From Chaetoderma sp. LZ-2023a (Eukaryota; Mollusca; Caudofoveata; Chaetodermatida; Chaetodermatidae), in NCBI GenBank assembly GCA_034401795.1, contig CM067369.1:90386579-90450578 (forward strand): DNA of 64,000 bases. Direction: 5' to 3'. A program made the translations under genes and the position numbers. Shown here one piece after another: positions 22,441 through 35,445 of the stretch. Each line of letters opens with the position of its first letter. Positions within the stretch are counted from its first letter, which is position 1. The notes beneath the pieces are model-generated. The model was not told the origin of the DNA. It saw only the letters and a list, made by a program, of their open reading frames with translations, and ran no database searches.

Positions 22441-22654
22441 AGAAGGTTAGACATACTCAGAGTTGCCTTTTTTTGCGGATGTCAGCCCACAATCCTTGAC
22501 GACTTAGTTTCCCAACAAAGTTGTTACTTACGGAGGAGACTGTGTTATCTTTCTCCTTCTTACTTCGCATATAGCAAGAGATCAAAGGTCTGTAAGTATG
22601 GCCACATACAACATAGTTATGTGAGTCGGCGTATGTTAGTACGATGTCTCCATC

Positions 22655-22792
22655 CAGGAGTATAAATGGGTACCAATGTAAAAACTGGGAGTTACCAATA
22701 ACACACGGAAATATAACCAGCCTAGATATGGCGTGAATGGGACCTGGTATCAAGGACTCGATAGACGCCAATTAAACCAATAACTTCCATCT
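22655..22792 (+). mobile_element. SINE tail module, copy 1
   Basis: AGGAGTATAAATGGGTACC, then AGCCTAGATATGGCGTGAAT, GGACC and GATAGACGCCAATTAAACC. Similar segments occur at 35640-35770 and in reverse at 40225-40335. The copy at 40225-41305 links this tail to the tRNA-like head. Confidence 0.65.
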
Positions 22793-22882
22793 CTGCCTAT
22801 GTCCCGCATATTTCAGATATCGCTAATGTGCCAACACGCAAGTTGGTTCGCTTACCAAGCACAAATCAAACAAGGAATCTAT

Positions 22883-23066
22883 AATGGACCTTTCCAGTTT
22901 ATCCATACATCATATGGCGTCATATGACGTCATAATCAACTACGTGACTTGTATGATGACGTCATAGGCAATTAAGGCATGAATGACTCGATTTAGTCAG
23001 TCTTGTTAAACGTTTAATAGTCCGACACGTTGTACGAATTGTATGTCTACTATTTAATAAACATTC
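22883..23066 (-). mobile_element. MITE family A, inverted right half
   Basis: Starts with AATGGACCTTTCCAGTTT, continues through ATGACGTCATAATCAACTAC and CGACACGTTGTACGAATTGT and ends at the element centre (ACTATTTAATAAAC, to 23061). It then changes abruptly to a C-rich tract (23073-23093). This half is complementary in content to the inverted left half at 18252-18467. Confidence 0.7.
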
Positions 23067-23410
23067 TATAGCACCCCCCCCCCCACCCCCACCGGCCAAG
23101 CCCGTTCCTACAACCCTAGTCAAGATAGTTTTCTGGTGTCCATGTTGGATTTTGGATTTGTAAAATGCTTACGCATATCCTCCCCATACTACTTCCTAGG
23201 CCTACATGTATACAATGTTAATCATTTCCTGAGGATTTCATATCACCCGGTCAAAGTCATTGAGAGATATAAGGCACGAGTGGACGTTTTTAGGCTACAG
23301 CCAGACAGATGTGAGTACCAATCATATAGTCCAAATTTCTTAGAATCAATCATGAGACCGTGCAATATTTATGTATATGTGTGATGGATTTTACAATATA
23401 TAACCTTCCA

Positions 23411-23745
23411 TTGGCCTTTCCAGTTTTAGCTATGCCCCGCCCATCTCTAGCCGAGCGCCACCCACACCTCGCTTGTGTTCGGATCGATCGACTGACTATC
23501 AATTTCCAGAAAACTATACAGGTAAGCTGTTGAATATTTTGAAACTAATTTGACTGGGTGCTGTTGCTGCCTATGTCAGCAACATCTCTCCATCAAATTA
23601 GTTTCAAAATATTCGACAAAATGTTTATTAAATAGTAAAGCGATACAATTCGCGCAACACCGCTTAGCCCGTTACCAATTATGCGTTCTTGACGTACGTA
23701 ACTACGTCATTCATGACGTCATTGATTATGCATAGGCCTATATAA
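23411..23745 (+). mobile_element. MITE family A, copy with degenerate right end
   Basis: Left terminal GGCCTTTCCAGTTTTAGC, then ATGCCCCGCCCATCTCTAG, a full central hairpin (TTTGACTGGGTGCTGTTGC / CATCAAATTAGTTTCAAAA), GTTTATTAAATAGTAAAG and GACGTCATTGATTATG. The right terminal repeat is not recognisable. Confidence 0.75.
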
Positions 23746-23929
23746 CAGCTTAAAGGGGTGCTAATCTTATCTCACTAGAGACTGGCGTAGCTCAATACTG
23801 CGGTATGGCGTTATTCCCGATTAACTCTCCAGTGAGAACACGGCTTTAGTTTACTTTTTGACAAGCTTTCGCATATATATATGTGCTTCATCAGAGCATC
23901 CGGGCATTAGACCTATGTTATTAACTCTT

Positions 23930-24150
23930 TAACACTCATATCAACCAAAAACGGCTTCAGCACTGTCCTGAGAAATGTCAATTTGTATACCAAGAGAAGA
24001 TTATTTTTGAAATTTACCACTGGAATGACTGGCTCGGGCCAGTCATTCCATTGGTAAATTTTCAAAAATAGGCTTCTCTTCGTCTGCAAATGTACATTTT
24101 CTTTGAGAAAATTTCCTTTTTTTTTAAACTCGAGGTATAAAGGGTTAGCA
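23930..24150. mobile_element. Palindromic MITE family B
   Basis: Near-complete palindrome of about 220 bp: TTAACACTCATATCAACC at the left, then TTTACCACTGGAATGACTGG, the centre CTCGGGCC, then CCAGTCATTCCATTGGTAAA and a right arm ending in AAAGGGTTA. The other full copy is at 57316-57535; fragments or diverged copies are near 3180, 3437, 3752, 33235, 39535 and 41640. Confidence 0.75.
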
Positions 24151-25150
24151 GAATAACACGGTTACCACGTCTTTCAAATCTAAAATAGCGTAACAAGTTA
24201 ATATTACAAATACATGCCATTTTGCTTTAAACACTATTTACATTTCTCGACAGATTTCAGCTTGGTTAAACAGGATATTCGGATTAACCATACCAGGATT
24301 ATGCAAAAAACTTGTTTACTAACTTTTATTGAAAAATGCCTCTAGCAAGTAAGTTTTGTGCAGTGGTCCTCGATAGTATAGGCTTAGAGACGAGTTTCGA
24401 AAATAAGCTTACAGAAAGCCATTCCCGGTAGGGACAACTTTTAACTAAATATCCAGTTCAGTTATCAGCATGAATTTGCCAATAATATACCAACCGTGGC
24501 ATGTCAATGAGGACTGAGAAGTATTCCGTAATTAATTTGAAGAACATTTTCGTAGACATATGATATGACCTCATATGAATCATGCGCCACCAGTTTGTGA
24601 CCATAACTGCGTGAGTAACCTCAGTTACCCGTCCGTGACACACTTTGTCACGAATAGTTGTGTAATTCCATCCTTATAGCATGCCTAAAGCATAAAATAT
24701 CTGACGCAAGCAAACACTGTTGTTAGGCCAAGTATACATAACTATTCAAACATAAACCGGCTTCAGAGGAGAAAGAATGCCCCATGTTCTTAAACTGGAT
24801 TACTATATAGGATAACGTGTCTGCGTATCGTGTTGACCTACATACAGGTATGATATGCTGATAGATAGATAGATAGACGCCAGACTGTCTATACTACTTT
24901 GTATAAAACGAATCTACCGACCGTAACGTTTTCAAAAATATAATTGTAAGCTCTTTGCTCAAATTAGGAAATATATATCTTCGTTATTTAAATATGTGAT
25001 ACATTAGTTAAATTTCTATTCCCGGATGAGGTGTATGAAGTCATAAGTTGAACCTTTTTCTCGTTGTCATCCAAACGCTATCGCAATAAGATTTGCGAGT
25101 TGCGTTTTTTAAGGGGGGTTCTCGTTAGCGGTGTTAAGAATATATAAACT
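24151..25150. other. Intergenic sequence, nothing recognised
   Basis: AT-rich, with a short (GATA) run at about 24861-24877. No gene seen. Confidence 0.45.
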
Positions 25151-25185
25151 ATAGGGTTACTGGGGGTAATATGGACCCTCGGGTA
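25151..25185 (+). repeat. Left terminal inverted repeat with GGTAATATGGACCC sites
   Basis: Starts ATAGGGTTACTGGGGG and contains two direct copies of GGGTAATATGGACCC spaced about 17 bp apart. Iterated subterminal motifs of this sort are usually transposase binding sites (inference). Confidence 0.85.
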
Positions 25186-25504
25186 ATATGGACCCTTGCA
25201 AATTACCCGTGATGCAAGGCTACAAGCCTCGTTCTGATTTCAGCGCGGAAAGATGCACGGTTGACAATTAGTGTGAACGTCAAATGATAGTTGCTTCGTG
25301 AATTACGAGGTAAGTGAGCCATTCTCATTTTTTTCACCCTATATTCTAATGAATTGGCATTATGTGGATGAGCGATCGGTATTTTTAATTGATGGATGAA
25401 AGATGCAACCGAGCAAATACATTGGATATTTGTTCTCACGAAACTAACATGTCGAGACAGCCATCCCTTCTTATCTGGAAGTGAGACTGACTGACAATAT
25501 GTGG

Positions 25505-25600
25505 TCTTGGTGCGGGGAATATGGGCACATCAATTAGGGGGGATATGGACCCAGTGTCCATATTACCCAACAGGGGTCCATATTCCCCGCATGAATTAAG
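25505..25600. repeat. Internal palindromic cluster of GGAATATGGACC-type sites
   Basis: TGCGGGGAATATGGGC, GGATATGGACCCAGTGTCCA and GGGTCCATATTCCCCGCA form an inverted cluster with the same sites as the transposon ends, about 350 bp inside the left end. It could be a second binding array or a nested, related short element. Confidence 0.7.
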
Positions 25601-25872
25601 TTTGCAATATATGTATATGCCTATTACATAAATTGTCAACCATTATACTTGTAATAGGCCTACTCATACACCTGATTTGTATCTCTCTTATAATTAACAA
25701 CTACCTTGATCCAGCTACATATGTAGACATATGTTACCTTTACTGGGTGTCTGTTCTACACATTCGTGTTAACTATTAGGAGTATACTGTGAGTGAGAAG
25801 CAAGGATTATCAATTAGTAATAAGACAATGCGGGTCTGTAACATTCCAGCGACCAACGTGATACCACCAGAC

Positions 25873-25916
<44 letters not shown>

Positions 25917-26012
25917 AGGGGGAGAGGGAGGGAGGGGCTGGTTGATGTTTGTGTGCGCGCGTGTGTGTGTGTGTGTGTTTGTGTGTGTGTGCGCGCGCGC
26001 GTGCGTGCGTGC
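25873..26012. repeat. Compound (AG)n and (TG)n microsatellite
   Basis: About 16 AG units, then GGGAGA variants, then TG and GC dinucleotide runs to about 26010. An ORF across it is a product of the repeat. Confidence 0.9.
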
Positions 26013-26239
26013 AAGCGTGCGTAAAGAAAGACCGATATATTGGCCTAGGATATTACATTACGTTCTAATTTTTTTTGTGATTCATTTACATCTAAAACGA
26101 CTACTGCCGACTATTTTACTCATGCTGCAGCTGATAGGTGTTGCTGTCATAGATAGCAAAACCTTTCAGATGCAACATTCACAAAATTAACCCACTGACC
26201 GCTGAGCTCCCAGAATCCTAATTTTAAGAGAGTCCTATA

Positions 26240-26350
26240 TGTAGGCTGTTGGATATTTTGAAACAATTTTGAGTGGAACCTGTTGCCGGCATAGGCTTCA
26301 ACAGCTCCTAGTCAAATTTGTTTCAAAATTAATATTCAACAGGAGGCTAT
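26240..26350. repeat. Hairpin module, stand-alone copy in the transposon 5' region
   Basis: Left arm GGCTGTTGGATATTTTGAAA and AATTTTGAGTGG, loop with CTGTTGCCGGCATAGG, right arm CCTAGTCAAATTTGTTTC and ATATTCAACAGG. It matches the stem-loop at 23527 and 41457. Confidence 0.7.
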
Positions 26351-27928
26351 GTTTAATTCTAAATAACTTTTCGCAATTGGCCTTTCGGCTTCAAAGGGTT
26401 AATATACCTACCAGTTCCAAGCTACATGTCAAGTTGTGTTTCTGCATCTAGGTGGAAAAGCAGTCAGACAATTGAATGTATTTCTTTTTTTGTAGAATAA
26501 TAATGGTGCGAACGTACAAGAAGAAAGATAAGCGAGGGATGTGGAGTGAAGAGACCACGCAACTTGCTGTTGATGCTGTCAGATGTGGTGAACCGCTGAA
26601 AGCTGTTGCTCGAACATACCATGTACCACGTAATACTCTGCGACGTCATTCGGCAGACGATGCACCGAGAGTAGTTAAGAAGCAGTTGGGCCGAAAAACG
26701 GTACTTAGTGAAGAACAAGAAACTCAACTGCATGATATCATCCTTGAATTTGAGAACTCGCTTTATGGGCTAACGCGGAATGATGTTCGTGACCTTGTCT
26801 TCCAATTATGTTCCCGAAATAGTATAGCAAATCCATTCGGAGATAGAGGGAAAGCCGGTCGTGATTGGTTGTGGGGTTTTTTAAAGCGGCATCCTGACAT
26901 CAGTGTTCGAAAACCCGAAAACGTTTCTATTGGCAGAGCATACGGATTCTCGCGTCAACGAGTCAATGACTTTTTCAAGAAATACCTAAGCGTGATATTT
27001 GACAACGATGGCAATCGCCTAGTTCCCAATGGCAGCATATATAACATGGACGAATCTGGTTTTATTATTGTGCACAGACCTGAAAAAGTACTTGCTAAGA
27101 AAGGAAAACAAGCCATTGGAATTCTGACGAGTGCTGAAAAGGGCAAAACAATAACGTGTGTTGCTGCCGTGAGTGCAATCGGTCATTATATTCCACCCCT
27201 CTTTGTCTTCCCTCGAAAACGTATGAAGCCAGAATTATTAGAATATGCTCCAGAGGGATCAATTGGTGGTGCCAATCCCACAGGCTGGATAAACACCTAA
27301 ATATTCGAGGAGTGGTTTGACCACTTCATCAACGTGGTCCAGCCTAAGACACGACCAAATGCCACGCTTCTCTTATTTGATGGTCAAAAGTCACACACGA
27401 AAAAATATCAATCTGATCGAAAAAGCAAGGACAAACAACGTGATCTTTTTATCATTACCACCACACACTACTCATAAGATGCAGCCCTTAGACAGATCCT
27501 TCTTCAAAAGTCTGAAAACAAATTATAATGAACAGGTGCACCTCTGGCTGAGAAGTCATCGCTGAATGGGTTTATCCCAGATAAAGATTCCTGAGCTGCT
27601 CAATTGAGCATACCAAAAAACAGCAAGTATGGAAAATGCAGTAAAGGGATTCCGCGTCAGTGGCCTTGTGCCACCAAATGAAAACATCTTCACTGATGAG
27701 GACGTTCAAGCCAGCGACCAATTTCATCAGGAACAGATGATCCATGCTGATCTAGTGCCACACGATTACCCCAATGCTAATGAGGATGCCGATGCCGAAA
27801 TTGATCATAGATCTGTCAGTGGTACTGATGCCACTCACAGCCTAATGCTCGATACCAGACCAGCCCCTGCTAGCAACATGGATAGCGAACGAGCTCCTAC
27901 TAGCAACAACTCCTGCTGGCAACGCTGA

Positions 27929-29460
27929 CAATAACCACCTCCTGCCAGCATTAATGATAGCGAACCAGCTCCTACCACCAATGCTAACAGCCAATCAGCT
28001 CCTGCCAGCAACGCTGACAGTGAACCACTTCCTGCCAGCATCATTGATAGCAAACCAGCTCCTACCAGCAAGGCTAACAGCCAATCAGCTCCTGCCAGCA
28101 ACGCTGACAGTGAATCGCCTTCCATCATTAATGATAGCGAACTAGCTCCTACCAGCAACGCTAACTGCCAATCAGCTCCTGCCAACAACACAGACAGTGA
28201 ACCACCTCCTGCCAGCATTAATGATAGCGAACCAGCTCCTACCAGCAACGCTAACAGCCAATCAGCTCCTGCCAGCAACGCTGACAGTGAACCACCTCCT
28301 GCCAGCATTAATGATAGCGAACCAGCTCCTACCAGCAACGCTAACAGCGAATCAGCTCCTGCCAACAACGCTGACAGTGAATCACCTCCTGACAGCATTA
28401 CTGATAGCGAACCAGCTCCTACCAGCAACGCTAACAGCCAATCAGCTCCTGCCAGCAACGCTGACAGTGAACCACCTCCTGCCAGCATTAATGATAGCGA
28501 ACCAGCTCCTACCAGCAACGCTAACAGCGAATCAGCTCCTGCCAACAACGCTGACAGTGAATCACCTCCTGACAGCATTAATGATAGCGAACCAGCTCCT
28601 ACCAGCAACGCTAACAGCCAATCAGCTCCTGCCAGCAACGCTGACAGTGAATCACTTCCTGCCAGCATTAATGATAGCGAACCAGTTCTTATCAGCAACG
28701 CTAACAGCCAATCAGCTCCTGCCAGCAACGCTCACAGTGAATCACCTCCTGACAGCATTAATGATAGCGAACCAGCTCCTACCAGCAACGCTAACAGCCA
28801 ATCAGCTCCTGCCAGCAACGCTGACAGTGAACCACCTCCTGCCAGCATTAATGATAGCGAACCAGCTCCTACCAGCAACGCTAACAGCGAATCAGCTCCT
28901 GCCAACAACGCTGACAGTGAATCACCTCATGACAGCATTAATGATAGCGAACCAGCTTCTACCAGCAAGGCTAACAGCCAATCAGCTCCTGCCAACAACG
29001 CTGACAGTGAACCACCTCCTGCCAGCATTAATGATAGCGAACCAGCTCCTACCAGCAATGCTAACTGCCAATCAGCTCCTGCCAGCAACGCTGACAGTGA
29101 ACCACCTCCTGCCAGCATTACTGATAGCGAACCAGCTCCTACCAGCAACGCTAACAGCGAATCAGCTCCTGCCAACAACGCTGACAGTGAATCACCTCCT
29201 GCCAGCATTAATGATAGCGAACCAGCTCCTACCAGCAATGCTAACAGCCAATCACCTCCTGCCAGCAACGCTGACAGTGAACCACCTCCTGCCAGCATTA
29301 ATGATAGCGAACCAGCTCCTACCAGCAACGCTAACAGCCAATCAGCTCCTGCCATCAACGCTGACAGTGAACCACCTCCTGCCAGCATTAATGATAGCGA
29401 ACCAGTTCTTACCAGCAACACCAACAGTGGACCGGTACCTGACAGCAACATTGATAGCAG
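27929..29460 (+). repeat. 30-bp coding repeat with 90-bp higher-order period
   Basis: About 50 units of 30 bp. Groups of three alternate as EPPPASINDS, EPAPTSNANS and QSAPASNADS in the transposase frame, so the repeat encodes a low-complexity Pro/Ala/Ser/Asn tail. The frame stays open from about 27935 to 29647. Other frames are also open, reading MIANQLLPATLTANQLLP on the plus strand and LLALLVGAGSLSLMLAGG on the minus strand, but these are shadows. Confidence 0.88.
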
Positions 29461-29796
29461 ACAAGCACCTGCCACCAGCACTGACACTGGACCAGAACAT
29501 GCCAGCAGCAATGCTGCTGCTAAACAACATCTAGAAGCAGCACTGTACATTCGTTTAAATCGATACTACCATGTCTCTCACCAAGACCTGCTAAAAAGAA
29601 GTTCAAGCGAAAGTCAGAATGTGCTGAAATTATCACGACTTATCGACTGATTGCTGAACAAGAACAGCGAAAAGAGGCAGAGCAGAAGAGAGAGCTGAAT
29701 CGCAAACGTAGGGCAGAGAAAGCTAAAGATAAAACTAAAGCCAAGGTTAAAAAATGCACAAGTCGCAACAGTAAGAAAAGCAAGAAACAAAGCAAT

Positions 29797-29968
29797 GATG
29801 CTAAACCTTCTAAGACAACACGCAAAAAGCTAAATACCGCACACGCAAATGATCCCTCTGGAGAAAATACTAATAAGGCTAATGCTAAACCTTCTAAGAC
29901 AACACGCAAAAAGCTAAATACCGCACACGCAAATGATCCCTCTGTAGCAAATACTAATCAGGCTGGGC
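29797..29968 (+). repeat. 84-bp tandem duplication in the transposase tail
   Basis: AAACCTTCTAAGACAACACG starts at 29803 and again at 29887, an exact 84-bp (28-codon) period with a few mismatches. It doubles a Lys/Thr/Asn-rich segment (KPSKTTRKKLNTAHANDPS) and keeps the frame. Confidence 0.85.
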
Positions 29969-30339
29969 CTTCTAAACCAACATCTGCATCTCCAAATAGC
30001 CGCAATGATGGTCCTCAAAACTGTTTCATTAACATTTATTGCATCTACTGTGATGAGCTGTACATAGATCCTCCAATCTATCGTGGATCCAGTGCAGTCA
30101 ATGCAAACGTTGGGCACATGAGATTGAAACGGATTATGAGGGTGTCGGCAACTTTAATTGTGACGATTGTCGCTAGGAAGCAACACTTTTCAAGAAGTGA
30201 CACCTTTTTGGTTTGGGCTACCAACCCCATGTTTTAATGTTGGTCTAAGCTGCATGAACATTACACAATAATATTGTATTTTTGAAGAAAATATCGCATG
30301 TCAATCATACACTAATCATTCAAAATTCTTGATTTGAAT

Positions 30340-30610
30340 TCTTCATGGGGTGATATGGACCCGAGTCCATGTTACCCCAATACCAGAGTCCATATTCCCC
30401 ACAAGGTGGGTAATATGGACCCCCAATGAGACCTTTTTTTTTACCAGCTAAACAGCATATCTCATTGATGATACACTTCTCTAACTGGATGAATGTGATG
30501 CTTGCTGTCTGGTCTATAGTATCTAATATTAGGATGTCGACAGTGGTCAGTGGTTCAGGCGCTAACACACCTTAAGCTTATGGGGTCCCTATTACCCCCA
30601 GTAACCCTAT
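30340..30610 (+). repeat. Right subterminal sites and terminal inverted repeat
   Basis: Between 30345 and 30425 four sites of type GATATGGACCC or GTCCATATTCCCC are arranged in both orientations. The terminus, GGGTCCCTATTACCCCCAG and TAACCCTAT to 30610, is the reverse complement of the left end over 21 bases. Confidence 0.85.
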
Positions 30611-31360
30611 TCGCGGAAATGTTGAAATATATATATAATAACAGTTCTCTGTCTGATTTCTCTGATGGTGCCGATTTTGACATCAATTTTTGATCTCGAG
30701 ATAAATGAATGATGCGGTAGAATAGGTATATCAGTACTTTTGAATCAACACTCTCACTGGCGCTACAGCAGATACTGTTATTACGGTTTCATCTATTAAT
30801 ATGAGAGTTTAAATAGTTCTTACATAAATCCCAATACATTTTTAGGTACTTATGTTTTTTATACTAGCCTCAAAACTTCCCGCGATATTGTAATATTCGT
30901 GTAATTGGCAGGCAGCTTCATAGAAAATGATCATCTTAAGGTTCGGCAACTAATGTATGAAAATAACAAATATATTCCATAAATTTGCGCGTGATAAACG
31001 TCTTAATCTCTTCAATCCGCACATATATAAATGAACTCGCAGAAAATTATAGTAACATAGCGTTTTTAACACCATTTTAATAGGATTTACATATAAATGT
31101 CGCTACACAGTAGCTTAAATATAGGCTGTACGATAGAAATGCGTGTTTTATGCAAACGATGGTGACCCTTCTTGTGTTCCAGTCGACGGGCAGGTCGGTG
31201 GGTGCATAGGTTTGTGGATATGTGGTTTGGTGGGTGGATGGTTGGGTCTATTGGCGGTGTCTGAATGGATGATAGAATGGTGGATATACGTGCGTGGTAT
31301 ACATATTACCAGCCCATACCAGGTTTTGGACATGTATTGTAAAGACATACTAACAGAATG
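30611..31360. other. Intergenic sequence, nothing recognised
   Basis: AT-rich. GTGGGTGG-like low-complexity sequence at 31195-31260 makes a Trp/Gly-rich ORF with no family match. Confidence 0.45.
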
Positions 31361-31361
31361 C

Positions 31362-31362
<1 letters not shown>

Positions 31363-31415
<53 letters not shown>
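31363..31415. repeat. (ATT)n microsatellite
   Basis: About 17 uninterrupted ATT units. Confidence 0.95.
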
Positions 31416-33234
<1,819 letters not shown>

Positions 33235-33440
33235 CATATAGAACGGCTTCTGCAGTGGACTTGAGCGGTGTCCATTTGCGGGACACGCGAGAACGATTTT
33301 TGAAGATTTAACACATTTGAATGACTGGCTCGATAATCGAGGCACTGATTTGGTGGTAAGTTTTCGGGAGTTGTCTTCTCCTGGCCCGCATGTTGGCACT
33401 GACTGGGAGGAAATTTAGATTTTCTAGACCATTAACCAAG
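33235..33440. mobile_element. Diverged palindromic MITE family B copy
   Basis: GAACGGCTTCTGCAGTGG, TTGAATGACTGGCTCGATAA and a right arm TTTTCGGGAGTTGTCTTCTC, in the order of family B but with many mismatches. Confidence 0.55.
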
Positions 33441-34212
33441 AAGGTAACATTTAATGCTCCAAGGCGCTGTTAACACAAGAATGGAACCAGCCCTGCGTTC
33501 CGTGGAGATGGTGACCCCAGAGCGCTCTGCGCGTGCAAAATCGGCGTTTCTCGCTTTGTATATTATATTATATAATTGGGCGGACATATTCGCGCCGGGG
33601 TGATTGACGGTGAAATTGTTGAAACTGTGTACTTTTGGAGGGTTAGATTGTGGGCCTAGATGGGGTGGGTCGGGGTGGGTCTTGACACGTGGTGAATTTG
33701 TTACGTATAGATTAATATGATTTGTTTTGAATTGGAAGCACGAGTCCCTAATTCAATTTCACAATTGAGAGAATTGTGTTGGTTTGTGCAGGATGAGGTC
33801 ATCATGTGGTGGGATTTATTTCGTTTCATTGCATTTTGAGCTTCTGGAGTATGCGGGTTGGATAGTTTTGTTTCGGACACTGGCGTGAGTGTGCGCCTTT
33901 AATGTAAACAGTAGATTGTCAATAGTGTGCGGATTAGCAGAGCGTTTTGGATTGTTTTCCCTACGGAACGAAAGGCTGATATATATTGTAACTACTTGGA
34001 CTGAAATATGTTACTCATATTTTTAGCCTAATTGGACTTCAAGTTTTTGCAGCTTTAATTTGGAAGCCATATGGGTGTAACAAGAAGATATTACTGCCCT
34101 GGACAGTTTGCAGCAATAACTTCCATCATAAGATGGCAACAACATTGAGCCAATTTAGGCTAGACTGTTGGAAATTAACTATTCTCGGGGTTTTTTATGC
34201 CATAAGTAGGCC
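33441..34212. other. Intergenic sequence, nothing recognised
   Basis: No ORF of note and no repeat structure identified. Confidence 0.4.
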
Positions 34213-34552
34213 TAATGGACCTTTCCATTGTTAGCTATGCCCCGCCCATCACTAACTACGCTCCACCCACACCTCGCCGTGTTGGGATTGATCGATCCCC
34301 AAATGCCCTAGCTATCAATTTCCTGAAAACTATACAGAGAAGCTGTTGAATATTTTGTAACTAATTTGACTGGGCGCTGTTGCTGCCTATGTTCATTAAA
34401 TAGTAAAGACACACAATTCGTACAACGTGTCGGACTATTACGCGTTATAGACAGTCTATTTGGAATCATTCATGACGTCATGATTATGACGTCAGCATAC
34501 ACGTCACTTAGTTGATTATAACATCATATGATGGATGACGAAACTGGAAATG
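34213..34552 (+). mobile_element. MITE family A copy lacking the right hairpin arm
   Basis: AATGGACCTTTCCATTGTTAG at the left, CCCGCCCATCACTAAC, AATTTGACTGGGCGCTGTTG, then directly TTCATTAAATAGTAAAGAC, so the 3' arm of the central stem-loop is deleted. Ends ATGATGGATGACGAAACTGG. Confidence 0.75.
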
Positions 34553-34924
34553 TGAGTTATAGGCCTATTGCCAAAATTCCGGCAGTAGCAGTCGATCCTT
34601 GTTCTCGTGTTTGTAATATCTGAAGTATGCGTGGCATATAGCCGTTTAAGTCACAACTCCAAACGCGTTTTTTATCTGGCAATTGTGTTTGTTTTCCAAA
34701 TGAATAGGAAATGGAAACGGAAATCGAAACCATAACTGAAAGTCTACGCCATTGAAATATAGGTTATATATTGAAAATCAGACAGCGGCTGGCTCGTGGC
34801 ATACAGTCAGAACATAAATAAAATCTTGAGGTCAATTCTCGTTATTGAATCGTCAAATTAACGATGGTGAACATTAATAACACCAGTTTTCGAATTCAAA
34901 TTCTTTTATGCATATATGATATAA
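34553..34924. other. Intergenic sequence, nothing recognised
   Basis: No supported feature. Confidence 0.4.
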
Positions 34925-35445
34925 TGATTTACACACATACATATATTCCTATGCTGTGTGGGCTAAATAGCATGTAGCAGGTCTTCACTGTTTTCTTCAA
35001 CTTGATTATGTGACTGTGGATGTGTGAGATCGGGAATTCTGTCGTGTACATGACTTCCTTGTCGTAGTGTTTGTCCAGTCTTCCCTTGAATGCATATACA
35101 GACTGAGCTGACACTGCAGAATCCGACAGCCTGTTCTAATGGTTGATTAATCTCGTGCTAAAGAACCATTTCCTTGTATCTGTATTGAAACACTGCTTTT
35201 GTAATTTAAATGAACGGTCTAGGTTTTCTGTCACACTTGTCTTGTGGGAGTAGCTGATCTTGGTCCACACTATATATTCCATGTGTATACTTGTACGTTT
35301 CAATTAAGTCACCTCGCAGACGTCTGTACACCAGGCTTGGTAGCTTCAGAAACTGCAATTTATCTTGGTATGGCATCTCTTTGAATCCTAGTACCATCTT
35401 AGTTGCGCGGCGTTGGACATTTTCAAGGAGCTGTACATCTTTCTT
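34925..35445 (-). pseudogene. 5'-truncated LINE, C-terminal end only (CR1-like)
   Basis: On the minus strand the end of a CR1-like LINE protein can be read: KMVLGFKEMPYQDKLQFLKLPSL, RRLRGDLIETYKYTHGIY, LLPQDKC, then in another frame WFFSTRLINHWNRL and SAQSVYAFKGRLDKHYD. These are the conserved RT C-terminal extension motifs. Nothing upstream of the extension is present, as expected for 5' truncation during target-primed reverse transcription. Frameshifts separate the blocks. Confidence 0.8.

Larger units (their letters stand above)
26503..30176 (+). pseudogene. Pogo/jerky transposase with repeat tail and PHD-like finger
   Basis: Excises and reinserts the element. The N-terminus (residues about 8-55) is a psq-type helix-turn-helix (WSEETTQLAVDAVRCGE, AVARTYHVPRNTLRRH). 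A CENP-B/Tc5-type second helix-turn-helix follows (about 70-150). The catalytic Asp residues are in YNMDESGF (GAC 27049-27051), LLFDGQKSH (GAT 27379-27381) and MQPLDRSFF (GAC 27491-27493). A putative intron acceptor (TTTTTTTGTAG) ends at 26495, eight bases before the ATG. The gene is broken by a TAA at 27298-27300, a frameshift near 27400 and a stop at 27926. Beyond GFRVSGLVPPNENIF, typical of the family, comes a long 10-residue repeat array, a Lys-rich stretch and a Cys/His finger ending at 30176 (CIYCDELYIDPP, CSQCKRWAHE, NCDDC). Confidence 0.85.
25151..30610 (+). mobile_element. Pogo/jerky-type DNA transposon, 5.46 kb, decayed
   Basis: Bounded by terminal inverted repeats that match over the first 21 bases (ATAGGGTTACTGGGGGTAAT...). 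Inside is a single large transposase gene with a CENP-B-like DNA-binding region and a DDD catalytic domain, the layout of the pogo/Tigger/jerky group, which moves by cut and paste into TA. The sites next to the ends read ACTAT| and |ATTC, so a clean TA duplication is not obvious. The gene has a stop and frameshifts, so this copy is not autonomous. It also holds a microsatellite and a hairpin repeat between the left end and the gene. Confidence 0.88.

Noticed and set aside
28197-29534. 445-residue Leu/Ala-rich ORF and its minus-strand counterparts
   Set aside because: Shadow frames of the 30-bp array. The transposase frame reads the Pro/Ala/Ser repeat and continues into the Lys-rich tail and finger.
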